From Caballeronia choica (lineage in GTDB: Bacteria; Pseudomonadota; Gammaproteobacteria; Burkholderiales; Burkholderiaceae): a DNA stretch of 47,010 bases. A program made the translations under genes and the position numbers. Shown here in pieces: positions 24,973 through 32,742 of the stretch. The stretch covers positions 1 through 47,010 of the forward strand of contig NZ_FCON02000061.1 of assembly GCF_001544535.1 (NCBI RefSeq). The letters run 5' to 3'. The first letter of the stretch is position 1, and each line of letters starts with the position of its first letter. The notes under the pieces are model-generated. The model was not told the DNA's origin. It worked only from the letters and a program-made list of their open reading frames with translations, and did not search any database.

Positions 24973-25371
24973 TCATTTCCCGCGACGCGGCGTCAGCACG
25001 GTCAGCACGGTCAGCACGATCGCGATGATGAAGAGCGCGGGCACATCGCCCAGCAGATGGCCGCGATGCCCCACCTCCGTCAGCGACTGAACCGCCATGA
25101 TCCCGCCGTGAACCACGCTCGACCAGACAGCAAAGCCGATCAGGCTGCGATGGGCGAGCGGATCGCGCGCCGCGAGAATCAGGAAGACGCCGAGCGTCGC
25201 GTAGATGCCGACGATCATCAGCGCATAGTCCGAGTGGCCCGCCGGATGTCCCGACTCCTATGCCCATCCTGAAGGCCACACCAGCATCAAAGGGTAGACG
25301 CATGCGATGGCAATCAAGCCGATCACGACGAGCGCGATCCGCAGATACCTGAGTCGATCGGCGTCATTCAC
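24973..25371 (-). pseudogene. DUF6632-like small membrane protein gene interrupted by an in-frame TAG
   Basis: Two open segments in one frame, 25371-25261 and 25257-24973, are separated by one TAG at 25258-25260. Joined, they give about 132 residues with four hydrophobic helices: LRIALVVIGLIAIACVYPLM, then PSGWA-stop-ESGHPAGHSDY, then MIVGIYATLGVFLILAARDP and onward. From memory, related proteins have Trp after SGW-x, so the stop looks like a TGG to TAG change. The GTG start at 25371 is tentative, with no strong ribosome site. A downstream ATG at 25218 could give an 81-aa fragment. Sequencing error cannot be excluded. Confidence 0.65.
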
Positions 25372-25409
25372 GGGCGGGATCGCCGTTCGCTTAAGACTTG
25401 ACCGATGCG

Positions 25410-25715
25410 TTACTTCCACTTCGCTCCGAGCGCGTCGAGCCCGGCTTTTTGCAGGTCCTCGGGCTTCATCGCGATGCGAAACTCGCATTCCGCATTGAGC
25501 TGCAGAAACCACGGCTCGGCGATCGACGGGAGATCGCTGGCTTCGGCGAGATCGACCACCAGCACCGCGCCGCGCTTGCGGTTCAACTCGGTGAAATAGA
25601 TCGCCTCCGGCTTGCAGGCCTCGACGATCCGCGAGATCACCGCGCCGACAGTGCCCTCCCGCACCAGCGTGTTGAACGGTTCGTGCGGGATATGGACGTT
25701 CACGAGAATGCGCAT
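25410..25715 (-). CDS. Small hypothetical protein, alpha/beta-barrel-like
   Basis: 101-aa cytoplasmic protein (MRILVNVHIPHEPFNTLVRE..., EAIYFTELNRKRGAVLVVDL, AEPWFLQLNAECEFRIAMKPEDL). The pattern of strands and two helices resembles dimeric alpha/beta-barrel or muconolactone-isomerase-like proteins, and close relatives are common in Burkholderia. I know no proven function. ATG 25715 is preceded by GAGGCG. The frame upstream to 27023 is only an antisense shadow. It follows the DMT transporter gene by 86 nt on the same strand and may be co-transcribed. Confidence 0.7.
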   Translation of the reverse strand: MRILVNVHIPHEPFNTLVREGTVGAVISRIVEACKPEAIYFTELNRKRGAVLVVDLAEASDLPSIAEPWFLQLNAECEFRIAMKPEDLQKAGLDALGAKWK

Positions 25716-25801
25716 GGTCGCCTCTTGCCTCGGTTGGATGATCGGCGGCGGGTGCCGCCGCCGACCCCTACCGTTATAGACGCGAACGGGGGAAATGACA
25801 G

Positions 25802-26863
25802 TCAGTGCGAGTGTCGATGATGAATGTCCGGATAGTGTGCGTGCGAGTGTGTGATCGGCGCGTGACGGTGCGGATGCGTATGCGGCGCGTCTGAATCGTA
25901 GGGGACCGCGTGCGCGTGCTGGTGATGCGCGTCGTGAACATGCGGATGATTGTGTTCGAGCGCCTCGTGCGTGTGACGATGCTCGTGCCGTTCGCGAATG
26001 TGCAACCAGACGCCGAACCCCATCAACGACGCGGCGAGCCAGAAGAAGAGCGACGGCGGCTCGGGCCAGATCGCCAGCGAGAGCGCCACGCCAACGAGCG
26101 GCGCCACGGAAAAATAGGCGCCGGTCCGCGCGGTGCCGAGTTGGCGCAACGCCACGACGAAGAGCACGAGACTCACGCCGTAGCCGGCGAAGCCGGTGAG
26201 CATGGCGGCAGCCGTCCTTGACAGCGCCGGCAGATGCGCGCCGAGCAGCAGCGCGATCGACAGGTTCGCGCAGCCGGCAACGAGCCCCTTGATGCACGCG
26301 ATGACCAGCGCGTCGTTTGTCGAGACCTTGCGCGTGAGGTTGTTGTCGATGGCCCAGCAGAAGCACGCGCCGGCGATCAGCAGCGCGCCGGCCGCGAGCC
26401 GCGCAGCGCCCGGCTGCCACGACAGCAGCAACCCCCCCGCGACGATCGCGACCATGCCGAGGAACACGGTCGAGTCGACGTTCTCGCGGAACACGATCCA
26501 CGCGATCAGCGCCGTCAGCACGCCTTCGAGGTTCAGCAGGAGCGAACTCGTCGCGGCGGGCGTCGAGGCGAGTCCGAACATCAGGAGCGCCGGTCCGGCG
26601 ACCCCGCCCGCGACGATCGCGCTGAGCAGCCAGGGAATCTCCGATGCCGGAATGCGGCTCTCGTTGTCGCGCTCGGCGGGTGAGCGGCGGATGTGTCGAA
26701 CGAGGATGCACAGGCCCAGCCCGGCTCCGCTGCCAAGGTAAAACAAGCCCGCGACCATGAACGGCGCGAGCGAACCGAGCAGCATCTTCGCGAGCGGGGT
26801 CGTGGCGCCGAAAAGGGCTGCCGCTGTAAGCGCGGTCAGGGCGGGCGTGAATCGAGATGTCAT
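25802..26863 (-). CDS. DMT-superfamily (EamA) permease with a histidine-rich C-terminal tail
   Basis: 353-aa inner-membrane protein with about ten hydrophobic helices in two EamA repeats (first begins ALTAAALFGATTPLAKMLLG). The last 65 residues form a hydrophilic tail holding 24 histidines in HxH runs (such as HNHPHVHDAHHQHAHA), ending HHRHSH. Such tails bind Ni, Co, Zn or Cu, so a metal-linked transport or sensing role is inferred; the permease domain alone suggests small-molecule export. ATG 26863 begins MTSRFTPAL; its ribosome site is weak and a start further upstream is possible. Confidence 0.8.
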   Translation of the reverse strand: MTSRFTPALTALTAAALFGATTPLAKMLLGSLAPFMVAGLFYLGSGAGLGLCILVRHIRRSPAERDNESRIPASEIPWLLSAIVAGGVAGPALLMFGLASTPAATSSLLLNLEGVLTALIAWIVFRENVDSTVFLGMVAIVAGGLLLSWQPGAARLAAGALLIAGACFCWAIDNNLTRKVSTNDALVIACIKGLVAGCANLSIALLLGAHLPALSRTAAAMLTGFAGYGVSLVLFVVALRQLGTARTGAYFSVAPLVGVALSLAIWPEPPSLFFWLAASLMGFGVWLHIRERHEHRHTHEALEHNHPHVHDAHHQHAHAVPYDSDAPHTHPHRHAPITHSHAHYPDIHHRHSH

Positions 26864-27253
26864 GGTGGCGGATGCGTGGGTCGGACACCACGTTACTACG
26901 TCGGCCGGCGTGCCGCGACGTTTCCGTCGATGCAAGCGCGACGCGGCGAGTGTGGACGTGATGGTCGCGCAGAGGCGGGGCGCCTATCTCGCGAGGGAGC
27001 GGCCACGTGCGCATATTTCGCAACTAACGGTCGTGTCCCGACACCTCCACGTGCAGGTTCAAGATGCGTTTCTCCTCGAAATGCAGCAACGCAGGTGGAC
27101 GGCGCCACGCTCCCGGGCGCCATCCCGCAAGGGAACGTTTGACAAAACTTGAGCGACGAGGTGCCGTTTTGGCCCGCGGCGTTTTGAATGCGCACAAGGC
27201 GTTTCACCGGAAAACGCTTCACTGGAGCCATCCCCGAACGGGTCGCCGGTTAT
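26864..27253. other. Intergenic region between two minus-strand genes
   Basis: No gene, repeat or terminator that I can support. ORFs here are short, in conflicting frames, and mirror the opposite strand. It should contain the DMT gene promoter. Confidence 0.35.
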
Positions 27254-28126
27254 TCAGTGCCCAATCGCGTTTAACTCCGCCAACATGTCCGGCGTCAACT
27301 TCAAGGACGCGGCATCCAGATTCTCACGCAGATGCCCGACCGACGAAGTCCCCGGAATCAGCAAGATATTCGGCGAGCGCTGGAGCAGCCACGCGAGCGC
27401 GACCTGCATCGGCGTCGCCCCGGCCGACGCCGCGACGCGATCGAGCGCCGACGACTGCAACGGCGTAAACCCGCCGAGCGGAAAGAACGGCACGTACGCG
27501 ATGCCTTGTGCGGCCAGCGAGTCGATCATCGGATCGTCGTCGCGATGTGCGACGTTGTAGTGATTCTGCACGCACACGATCTCCGTGATCGCCTGCGCTT
27601 CCTCCAGTTGCCGCGACGTGACGTTGCTCAATCCGATGTGCCGCACGAGTCCGCGACGCTTGAGGTCGGCAAGCACTTCGAGCGGTTCGTCGATGGGCGC
27701 ATACGACGGCCCGGCGACGCCTCCCACCCGAAGATTGACCACATCGAGCGCTTCGAGTCCGAGATTGCGCAAGTTGTCGTGCACGGCATCGGTGAGTTCC
27801 TTCGGCGAGAGCGCGACCGGCCACGACTGGTCCGCCTCCCGCCTCGCGCCGACCTTGGTGACGATCACAAGATCGTCGGGATACGGATGCAGCGCCTGCC
27901 GGATGATCTGGTTCGTGACGTGCGGGCCGTAGAAATCGGAGGTATCGATGTGATCGACGCCGCGCGTAATCGCCTCGCGCAACACCGCGATCGCGGCATC
28001 GATATCTTTTGGCGGTCCCCAGACGTGAGGGCCGGCCAGTTGCATCGCGCCGTAACCGATGCGGTTCACCGTGATCGCGCCGCCTGCCAACGTGAAACTG
28101 CCGCCGGGATTGGCCGAGGAAGTCAT
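27254..28126 (-). CDS. pdxI: Aldo/keto reductase, pyridoxal reductase (PdxI/YdbC) type
   Basis: 290-aa NADPH-dependent oxidoreductase, cytoplasmic, with a TIM-barrel AKR fold. Near-continuous resemblance to E. coli YdbC/PdxI is apparent to me: VNRIGYGAMQLAGPHVWGPP, HIDTSDFYGPHVTNQIIRQAL in two runs, AVHDNLRNLGLEALDVVNLR and YVPFFPLGGFTPLQSS. The catalytic Asp, Tyr (DTSDFYG) and Lys (VIVTKVG) are present. The usual AKR His is replaced (DVVNLR), as in YdbC. PdxI reduces pyridoxal to pyridoxine in B6 salvage. ATG 28126 is preceded by AGAATTTTC, a weak site. It is monocistronic and divergent from the small-RNA/proQ region. Confidence 0.82.
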   Translation of the reverse strand: MTSSANPGGSFTLAGGAITVNRIGYGAMQLAGPHVWGPPKDIDAAIAVLREAITRGVDHIDTSDFYGPHVTNQIIRQALHPYPDDLVIVTKVGARREADQSWPVALSPKELTDAVHDNLRNLGLEALDVVNLRVGGVAGPSYAPIDEPLEVLADLKRRGLVRHIGLSNVTSRQLEEAQAITEIVCVQNHYNVAHRDDDPMIDSLAAQGIAYVPFFPLGGFTPLQSSALDRVAASAGATPMQVALAWLLQRSPNILLIPGTSSVGHLRENLDAASLKLTPDMLAELNAIGH

Positions 28127-28297
28127 GAAAATTCTCCGTGGTTGAGAGCACGCAGACCACTATAGGCGCCTGACCGCGGTGGGATAAGGCCGGGCACTTC
28201 GTACAGGTCGTGCGAAAGTTCGCACAATGAGTTCCGGCGAAAAACGCTGCCCACGCCGTGAAGTAGCGGTCATCGCGATTCGGGTTTATACTGACGC

Positions 28298-28358
28298 TGT
28301 CTCCTCCATGTCTCAACCGATATGGATTGCGCCCGCCACCCTGCGCGGGCTTTTTTTT
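28298..28358 (+). ncRNA. Candidate small RNA or terminated 5' leader upstream of the ProQ gene
   Basis: A TATACT -10 box (28287-28292) precedes about 60 nt ending in a textbook intrinsic terminator: GCCCGC (28331-28336), an 8-nt loop, GCGGGC (28345-28350) and eight T residues (28351-28358). A 5-bp TCCAT/ATGGA hairpin lies 5' of it (about 28306-28327). No ORF ends here and pdxI points away, so the terminator must serve a short transcript. The long U-tail suits an Hfq- or ProQ-bound small RNA. The -35 box is poor. Alternatively it is an attenuator in the proQ leader. The transcript ends are approximate. Confidence 0.45.
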
Positions 28359-28517
28359 GTCCGCGGCGCGCCCCGACGGGCACGACCGTTCGGCGCCGTT
28401 TGCGACACGATGTGAATCGGTTGCGTATCATGTGCATTCTTCGGTCGCGCGGCGTCCGGTTTTTTGTACGCGTCAGCCTGCGCACGACCAGCATCGACAA
28501 CTTCCTGAGGCATCACC

Positions 28518-29345
28518 ATGGGCTTCGAACAACTCGCCGTACTGAAAGAGCAACTTGCCAAGCGGGCGAAATCACAGCCGCCGAAAGAGGCAAAGCCGGC
28601 TCGTCCGCATCGGCCGCAGCGCAACGCGCCGGCTATAGACGCGAAGGCGGCTGAAACGAAGGCGGGTGCACCGAAAGCCAAGCAAGCCCATGCGACGCAC
28701 GGTAGAGGCGCGCAAATCAAAGGCGCGCACGCGAAGGCCGCTCAAGCCAAAGCTGCACAGGCGAGGCCCACGCGAGCCAGGACGGTGCAAGCCAAACCGG
28801 CGGACACGAAGCCGACAGACCCCGCCGTCCTCACGATCCGCAAGCTGCAGAATCGTTTCCCGGCAGCGTTTCCGAAGAAGCCGGCAGCGAAGGTGCCGCT
28901 CAAGGTCGGCATCTTCAAGGATCTGGTCGCGCTGGCCGGTGAGCTGTCATTGACCGAAGCGGAATTGCGCGACGCCATCAAGATCTGGTGCCGGGGCAGC
29001 CGGTACTGGTCGAGTCTTGTCGAGGGCGCACCGCGCATGGACCTCGACGGCAATGCAGCCGGTGCCGTATCGGCGGAAGACTCGGTTCGCGCCCGCAACT
29101 CGGAGTCCAATCGTGCCGCCAAGGCGGCGCGCAAGGCAGGACAGGAAGCGCAAGGACAAGCCGAGGCGCCTCAGCAAGAACAGGCGCCTCAGCAAGAGCA
29201 GGCGCCTCAGCAAGAACAGGCGCCTCAGCAAGAACAGGCGCCTCAGCAAGAACAGGCACCTCAGCAAGAACAGGCGGCTCAGGACGAGCACGCGCCCCGG
29301 CAAGAACCGGTATCGCAGGAGCAGACCTCAGGAGCCACGTCCTAA
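28518..29345 (+). CDS. proQ: ProQ/FinO-domain RNA chaperone with long low-complexity arms
   Basis: 275-aa RNA-binding protein. N-terminal GFEQLAVLKEQLAKRAK, then a Lys/Ala/Arg-rich linker (about 20-100), the ProQ/FinO fold (about 105-185: RKLQNRFPAAFPKKPAAKVP, KVGIFKDLVALAGELSL and IKIWCRGSRYWSSLV) and an acidic, Gln-rich tail with six APQQEQ repeats. ProQ-type proteins bind structured 3' ends of small RNAs and mRNAs (family knowledge). TGAGG lies 8 nt before ATG 28518. The stop overlaps the convergent chromate-transporter gene by 4 nt. A candidate small RNA or leader lies just upstream. Most Burkholderiales carry more than one FinO-domain protein, so orthology to E. coli ProQ is uncertain. 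Confidence 0.82.
   Translation: MGFEQLAVLKEQLAKRAKSQPPKEAKPARPHRPQRNAPAIDAKAAETKAGAPKAKQAHATHGRGAQIKGAHAKAAQAKAAQARPTRARTVQAKPADTKPTDPAVLTIRKLQNRFPAAFPKKPAAKVPLKVGIFKDLVALAGELSLTEAELRDAIKIWCRGSRYWSSLVEGAPRMDLDGNAAGAVSAEDSVRARNSESNRAAKAARKAGQEAQGQAEAPQQEQAPQQEQAPQQEQAPQQEQAPQQEQAPQQEQAAQDEHAPRQEPVSQEQTSGATS
29166..29273 (+). repeat. Six tandem 18-bp repeats within the ProQ gene
   Basis: The unit GCGCCTCAGCAAGAACAG encodes APQQEQ. The six copies are identical at protein level and nearly so in DNA, with one GAG codon and one GCA codon as variants. A degenerate seventh unit (AAQDEH) follows at 29274-29291. Copy number is likely to vary between strains. Confidence 0.92.
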
Positions 29346-30532
29346 TGGCACAACAGCCACACCCCAAACGCCCCCGCGACAGTCGCATAGACCGCGTAAA
29401 CCGGTAGCTTCAGCTTGGCGAGACACATGCAGCCGAAAGCCGCCGTCACGAGATAAGCGGGCTGCGGCGGTACATGCAACAGGATCTTCAATACCGCGAT
29501 CGCGAGAAACGCGGTCGTCGCCGCGCGCAGCAGGCGCATGCCGTTCTCGAAGCGAGGGTAGGTCTTGAGCGCCGCGAGATGCCGCTGAGCGAAGATGACC
29601 AGGCACCCGGAAGGCACGAACAGCGCGACGGTCGCGATCAACGCGCCAACCCACCCATCGATCAGATAGCCGAAGAACGGGATCACGTTCAGCAACGGGC
29701 CCGGTGCGATCGGCGAGAGCGCGAAGGCAAGGGTGAAGTCCTTGTCGGACACGCCCGTCAGCGGGCTCACGAATAGCGCCTTCAGCACCGGCAGCGCCGA
29801 GAAGCCGCCCCCGAAGAGCGTCAGCCCGGCGCCCGCGAGCCGCGGCCACAGCAGCGTGAATTGCCACGGCGTCGGCAGGGGCAGCGCGAAGACCAGCAGC
29901 AGCGCAAGCAGAATTACCGGCAGTCGCCAGTCCCGCCGCGCCTTCACGACTTCAACGCTGGTCTCGCGCTCCGCCTCCAGCATCCAGCCCGCGGCAAATG
30001 TGCTCGCGAGCACCAGCACGTAGGCCGCCGGACCATGCGCCAGCGCGAGCGTGGCGCAAGCGAACGCCGCCGATGCCCATTCGATCTTGCCGCGCAGGAT
30101 CGTGCGCGTCTGCTTGTACCACGTCACGCCGATCAGCACGGCCAGCACGACGCTGAAGTGATTCACGAGCGTCGGCGACGTCAGCGAACGAATCAGCGGC
30201 GTGCGATAGAAGATCGCGAAGACCGTCATCAGCAGGAAAAACGGCAGGACGCTCGCGATGCCCGCCGCCCACGCGCCCGCGCGGCCGCGCAACACATGCC
30301 CGAGCTGCACGGCCACGTTGCATCCGACCGGGCCGGGCACCATCCATGCCAGCGCCGTCAGATCGGCGAATGCCAATGCCGAGAGACGCTGCTGTCGCTC
30401 CACGTAATGGCGTTCGAGTTGCGCCATCAATGCCAGTCCACCCCACGATACCGACGATAAGCCGCATACGGTCCAGAACAGTCGCCAAAGCGATTCATGC
30501 TCGCGCTTCAGCTTGATATCTACGGTTGTCAT
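29342..30532 (-). CDS. chrA: Chromate transporter family protein (ChrA, two CHR domains)
   Basis: 396-aa inner-membrane protein with about ten to twelve hydrophobic helices in two homologous halves. The CHR hallmarks are GGLALMAQLERHYV and MVPGPVGCNVAVQLGHVLRG in the N-half, then LFGGGFSALPVLKALFV and LSPIAPGPLLNVIPFFGY in the C-half. Family members export chromate by proton exchange and confer Cr(VI) resistance, but many are uncharacterised and may move other oxyanions. No chrB or chrF regulator accompanies it. The stop overlaps proQ tail-to-tail by 4 nt, with no terminator between, so the two mRNAs should be antisense to each other at the 3' ends. Confidence 0.85.
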   Translation of the reverse strand: MTTVDIKLKREHESLWRLFWTVCGLSSVSWGGLALMAQLERHYVERQQRLSALAFADLTALAWMVPGPVGCNVAVQLGHVLRGRAGAWAAGIASVLPFFLLMTVFAIFYRTPLIRSLTSPTLVNHFSVVLAVLIGVTWYKQTRTILRGKIEWASAAFACATLALAHGPAAYVLVLASTFAAGWMLEAERETSVEVVKARRDWRLPVILLALLLVFALPLPTPWQFTLLWPRLAGAGLTLFGGGFSALPVLKALFVSPLTGVSDKDFTLAFALSPIAPGPLLNVIPFFGYLIDGWVGALIATVALFVPSGCLVIFAQRHLAALKTYPRFENGMRLLRAATTAFLAIAVLKILLHVPPQPAYLVTAAFGCMCLAKLKLPVYAVYATVAGAFGVWLLCH

Positions 30533-30906
30533 CTTTTTGTTCGTGTTTCAGAAATGCAAATACCGTCCGCCAGTTTTTGTCCGGCGCCGCGCGTGCGGTA
30601 ATCGACCGGTAATAAATGCGCTTCGGACGAAAAGCGCATTCACAGCATTACGAATGTTCGTGCTACATAACGTGTTCCGGGGCGCGGCACAACGCGGGCG
30701 AACCCGCAGTCCCGCTCAGCCCCGCGTGGCGGGCCTGAGCGCCAAGCGATACTAGCTCAGACGAATACACAGAATGCAACCCGAACGGGCAATGTTTCAT
30801 CGCGTCGTGATTTATCCAACGAAAACGTTTCGTCAGATTTTTTTTAATAGCATTGAAGTGTGTTTATAAATAGAATCGTCGAGCAAACGTTTCAAAGATC
30901 AGGTCA
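30533..30906. other. Divergent intergenic region with two AAACGTTT palindromes
   Basis: No gene supported. Near the diguanylate cyclase gene it turns AT-rich. ACGAAA-ACG-TTTCGT (30819-30833), followed by a T8 run (30838-30845), could be a weak terminator or a LacI-type operator. AAACGTTT recurs at 30885-30892, 14 bp before the ATG. A CCCGC/GCGGG hairpin (about 30722-30734) lies further upstream. Confidence 0.45.
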
Positions 30907-32484
30907 ATGAAAACGAACGGATGGTTTATTAGGCAGCGAGAACGATTCAAATGCAAGGAGTCCATTGCGCTTCACGGCATTGTTTATGGCGCCGCATTGA
31001 TCGCGCTGGTGATGGTCGGGCTATGCGGACTCGTTCTTTATCAGAGCCGCGAAGATGCATTCGAAAGGACGCGGGAATCGTCGCGCAACGTCGCGCTGAT
31101 CGCCGAGCGTGACATCGTCCGCAACTTCGAGCTTTATGATCTCTCGCTGCAGGCGGTGATCGGAGGGTTGCAGCAACCTGAAGTCAGCGCGCTTCCGGCG
31201 CATTTGAAGCGCGATGTGCTGTTCGATCGCGCGGCCACTGCGAAGTACCTCGAAGCATTGCTGGTGCTGGATGCCGAGGGCAATATCGTCGTCGATTCCA
31301 CCAGCGACGTTCCGCGCGAGGCCAACTTCTCCAACAGCAAATTCTTCACCGCGCAGCGCGACAACCGCGACGCGGGGCTTTTCATCAGCGATCCGCTGCG
31401 CTTCTCGCTTGCGCATGACATGCCGAGCATCGTGCTGAGCCGGCGCATCTCGCACCCCGATGGCTCATTTGGCGGCATCGCGATGATCGCGGTCAACCTC
31501 GACTATTTCCGCAATCTCTTCGCCGGGCTGTCACTCGGGGCGCGCGGGTCGGCCTCGGTGATCGGGCATGGCGGCGTGATGGTGATGCGCCAGCCCTACG
31601 ACGTGCGGATCATCGGACGCGACATCAGCACCGCGAGCACCTTCCGCCGCTTCATCGCCGAGAAGGAAGGCGACTTCAGCGACACGGCTTCCATCGACAA
31701 CGTCCGCCGCCTCTATACGTTCAAGACCCTGCCACATCTGCCGTTCATCATCATGGTGGCCGTGGCCGAGCAGGACATCTACGCCAGCTGGCGCCGCCGG
31801 GCGCTCACCATCGGCTCGCTGATGGCGGCGTTCGGCGGCGCGTTCGTCGGATTGTCGGCGATGCTCGGCAGCCAGTTGCGGCGGCGCATGCGCGCGGAAT
31901 CGGAGTTGCAGTTGCTGGCGCGAACCGACGGGCTCACCGGCCTCAACAACCGGCGCACCTTCGGCGAGATCCTCGATCTGGAATGGCGCCGCGCACACCG
32001 TGCCCGCAGCGTATTCTCGCTGCTGTTCGTCGATATCGACCGCTTCAAGGCTTACAACGACACTTACGGCCATCAGGCCGGCGATCACGCGCTTGCAGCG
32101 GTGGCGAAGTGCATCGGCGAAAGCATCCGGCGTCCCGGCGATACGGCGGCGCGCTATGGTGGCGAGGAGTTCGTCGTCGTGCTGCCGAACACGCCCGCGT
32201 CCGGTGCGTCCTTCATCGCCGAGAAGATCCGCGCGGCGATCTGCGACTTGTCGCTCGATCACGCGGGCAGCGAGTACGGATGCGTGACGGCGAGCATCGG
32301 CAGCGCGAGCTGGGAACCCGGGTCCGGCATGGACGTGTCCGACATGATCAAGGACGCGGACCGCGCGCTGTACAGGGCGAAGGCGATGGGAAGAAACGCG
32401 GTGGCGGTGGCGAATCCCTGCGCCGGCGAAGTCGCGGTGGACGATGCGGAACCTGCGATCGAACAGGGCTTGCTGCTTCGTTGA
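30907..32484 (+). CDS. Membrane-bound diguanylate cyclase (Cache sensor-GGDEF)
   Basis: 525 aa. N-terminal cytoplasmic Arg/Lys-rich stretch, TM1 (about 24-47), periplasmic double-Cache-like sensor domain (about 50-295, with the LLVLDAEGNIVVDST signature), TM2 (about 300-320) and a GGDEF domain (about 340-500). The active site is intact as GGEEF (418-422), and an inhibitory I-site RPGD (409-412) sits five residues before it, so c-di-GMP synthesis with product feedback is expected. ATG 30907 has only a weak ribosome site. It is monocistronic. An AAACGTTT palindrome overlaps its translation start region and a second lies 62 bp further up. The sensed ligand is unknown. Confidence 0.88.
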   Translation: MKTNGWFIRQRERFKCKESIALHGIVYGAALIALVMVGLCGLVLYQSREDAFERTRESSRNVALIAERDIVRNFELYDLSLQAVIGGLQQPEVSALPAHLKRDVLFDRAATAKYLEALLVLDAEGNIVVDSTSDVPREANFSNSKFFTAQRDNRDAGLFISDPLRFSLAHDMPSIVLSRRISHPDGSFGGIAMIAVNLDYFRNLFAGLSLGARGSASVIGHGGVMVMRQPYDVRIIGRDISTASTFRRFIAEKEGDFSDTASIDNVRRLYTFKTLPHLPFIIMVAVAEQDIYASWRRRALTIGSLMAAFGGAFVGLSAMLGSQLRRRMRAESELQLLARTDGLTGLNNRRTFGEILDLEWRRAHRARSVFSLLFVDIDRFKAYNDTYGHQAGDHALAAVAKCIGESIRRPGDTAARYGGEEFVVVLPNTPASGASFIAEKIRAAICDLSLDHAGSEYGCVTASIGSASWEPGSGMDVSDMIKDADRALYRAKAMGRNAVAVANPCAGEVAVDDAEPAIEQGLLLR

Positions 32485-32742
32485 GCGCCGCCGTCGTGCT
32501 TGTCCTGCGTCTTTAGAATAAGCGGTCGTCGCGAATTCAAGAAAGTTGGCCGTTCCCTCATCTGGTGCGCGTCGCGCCGGGACAAAAAGACTTCGATCCC
32601 CGGCGCGATTTATTGACTAAGATGAATGCGATGCATCCGCGCACGAATGCCGCGACGCCTGCGAGATGGCCTTCGTGCAAGGTCAGCGATTTCTTTCGCG
32701 ATGCTCACGAAAAGCACATCGAACCGCGCGCGAGTCAAGCCG

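Noticed and set aside
29166-29291. Regular 18-bp repeats as a possible CRISPR array
   Set aside because: There are no spacers between units and the array lies in frame inside a coding region (APQQEQ).
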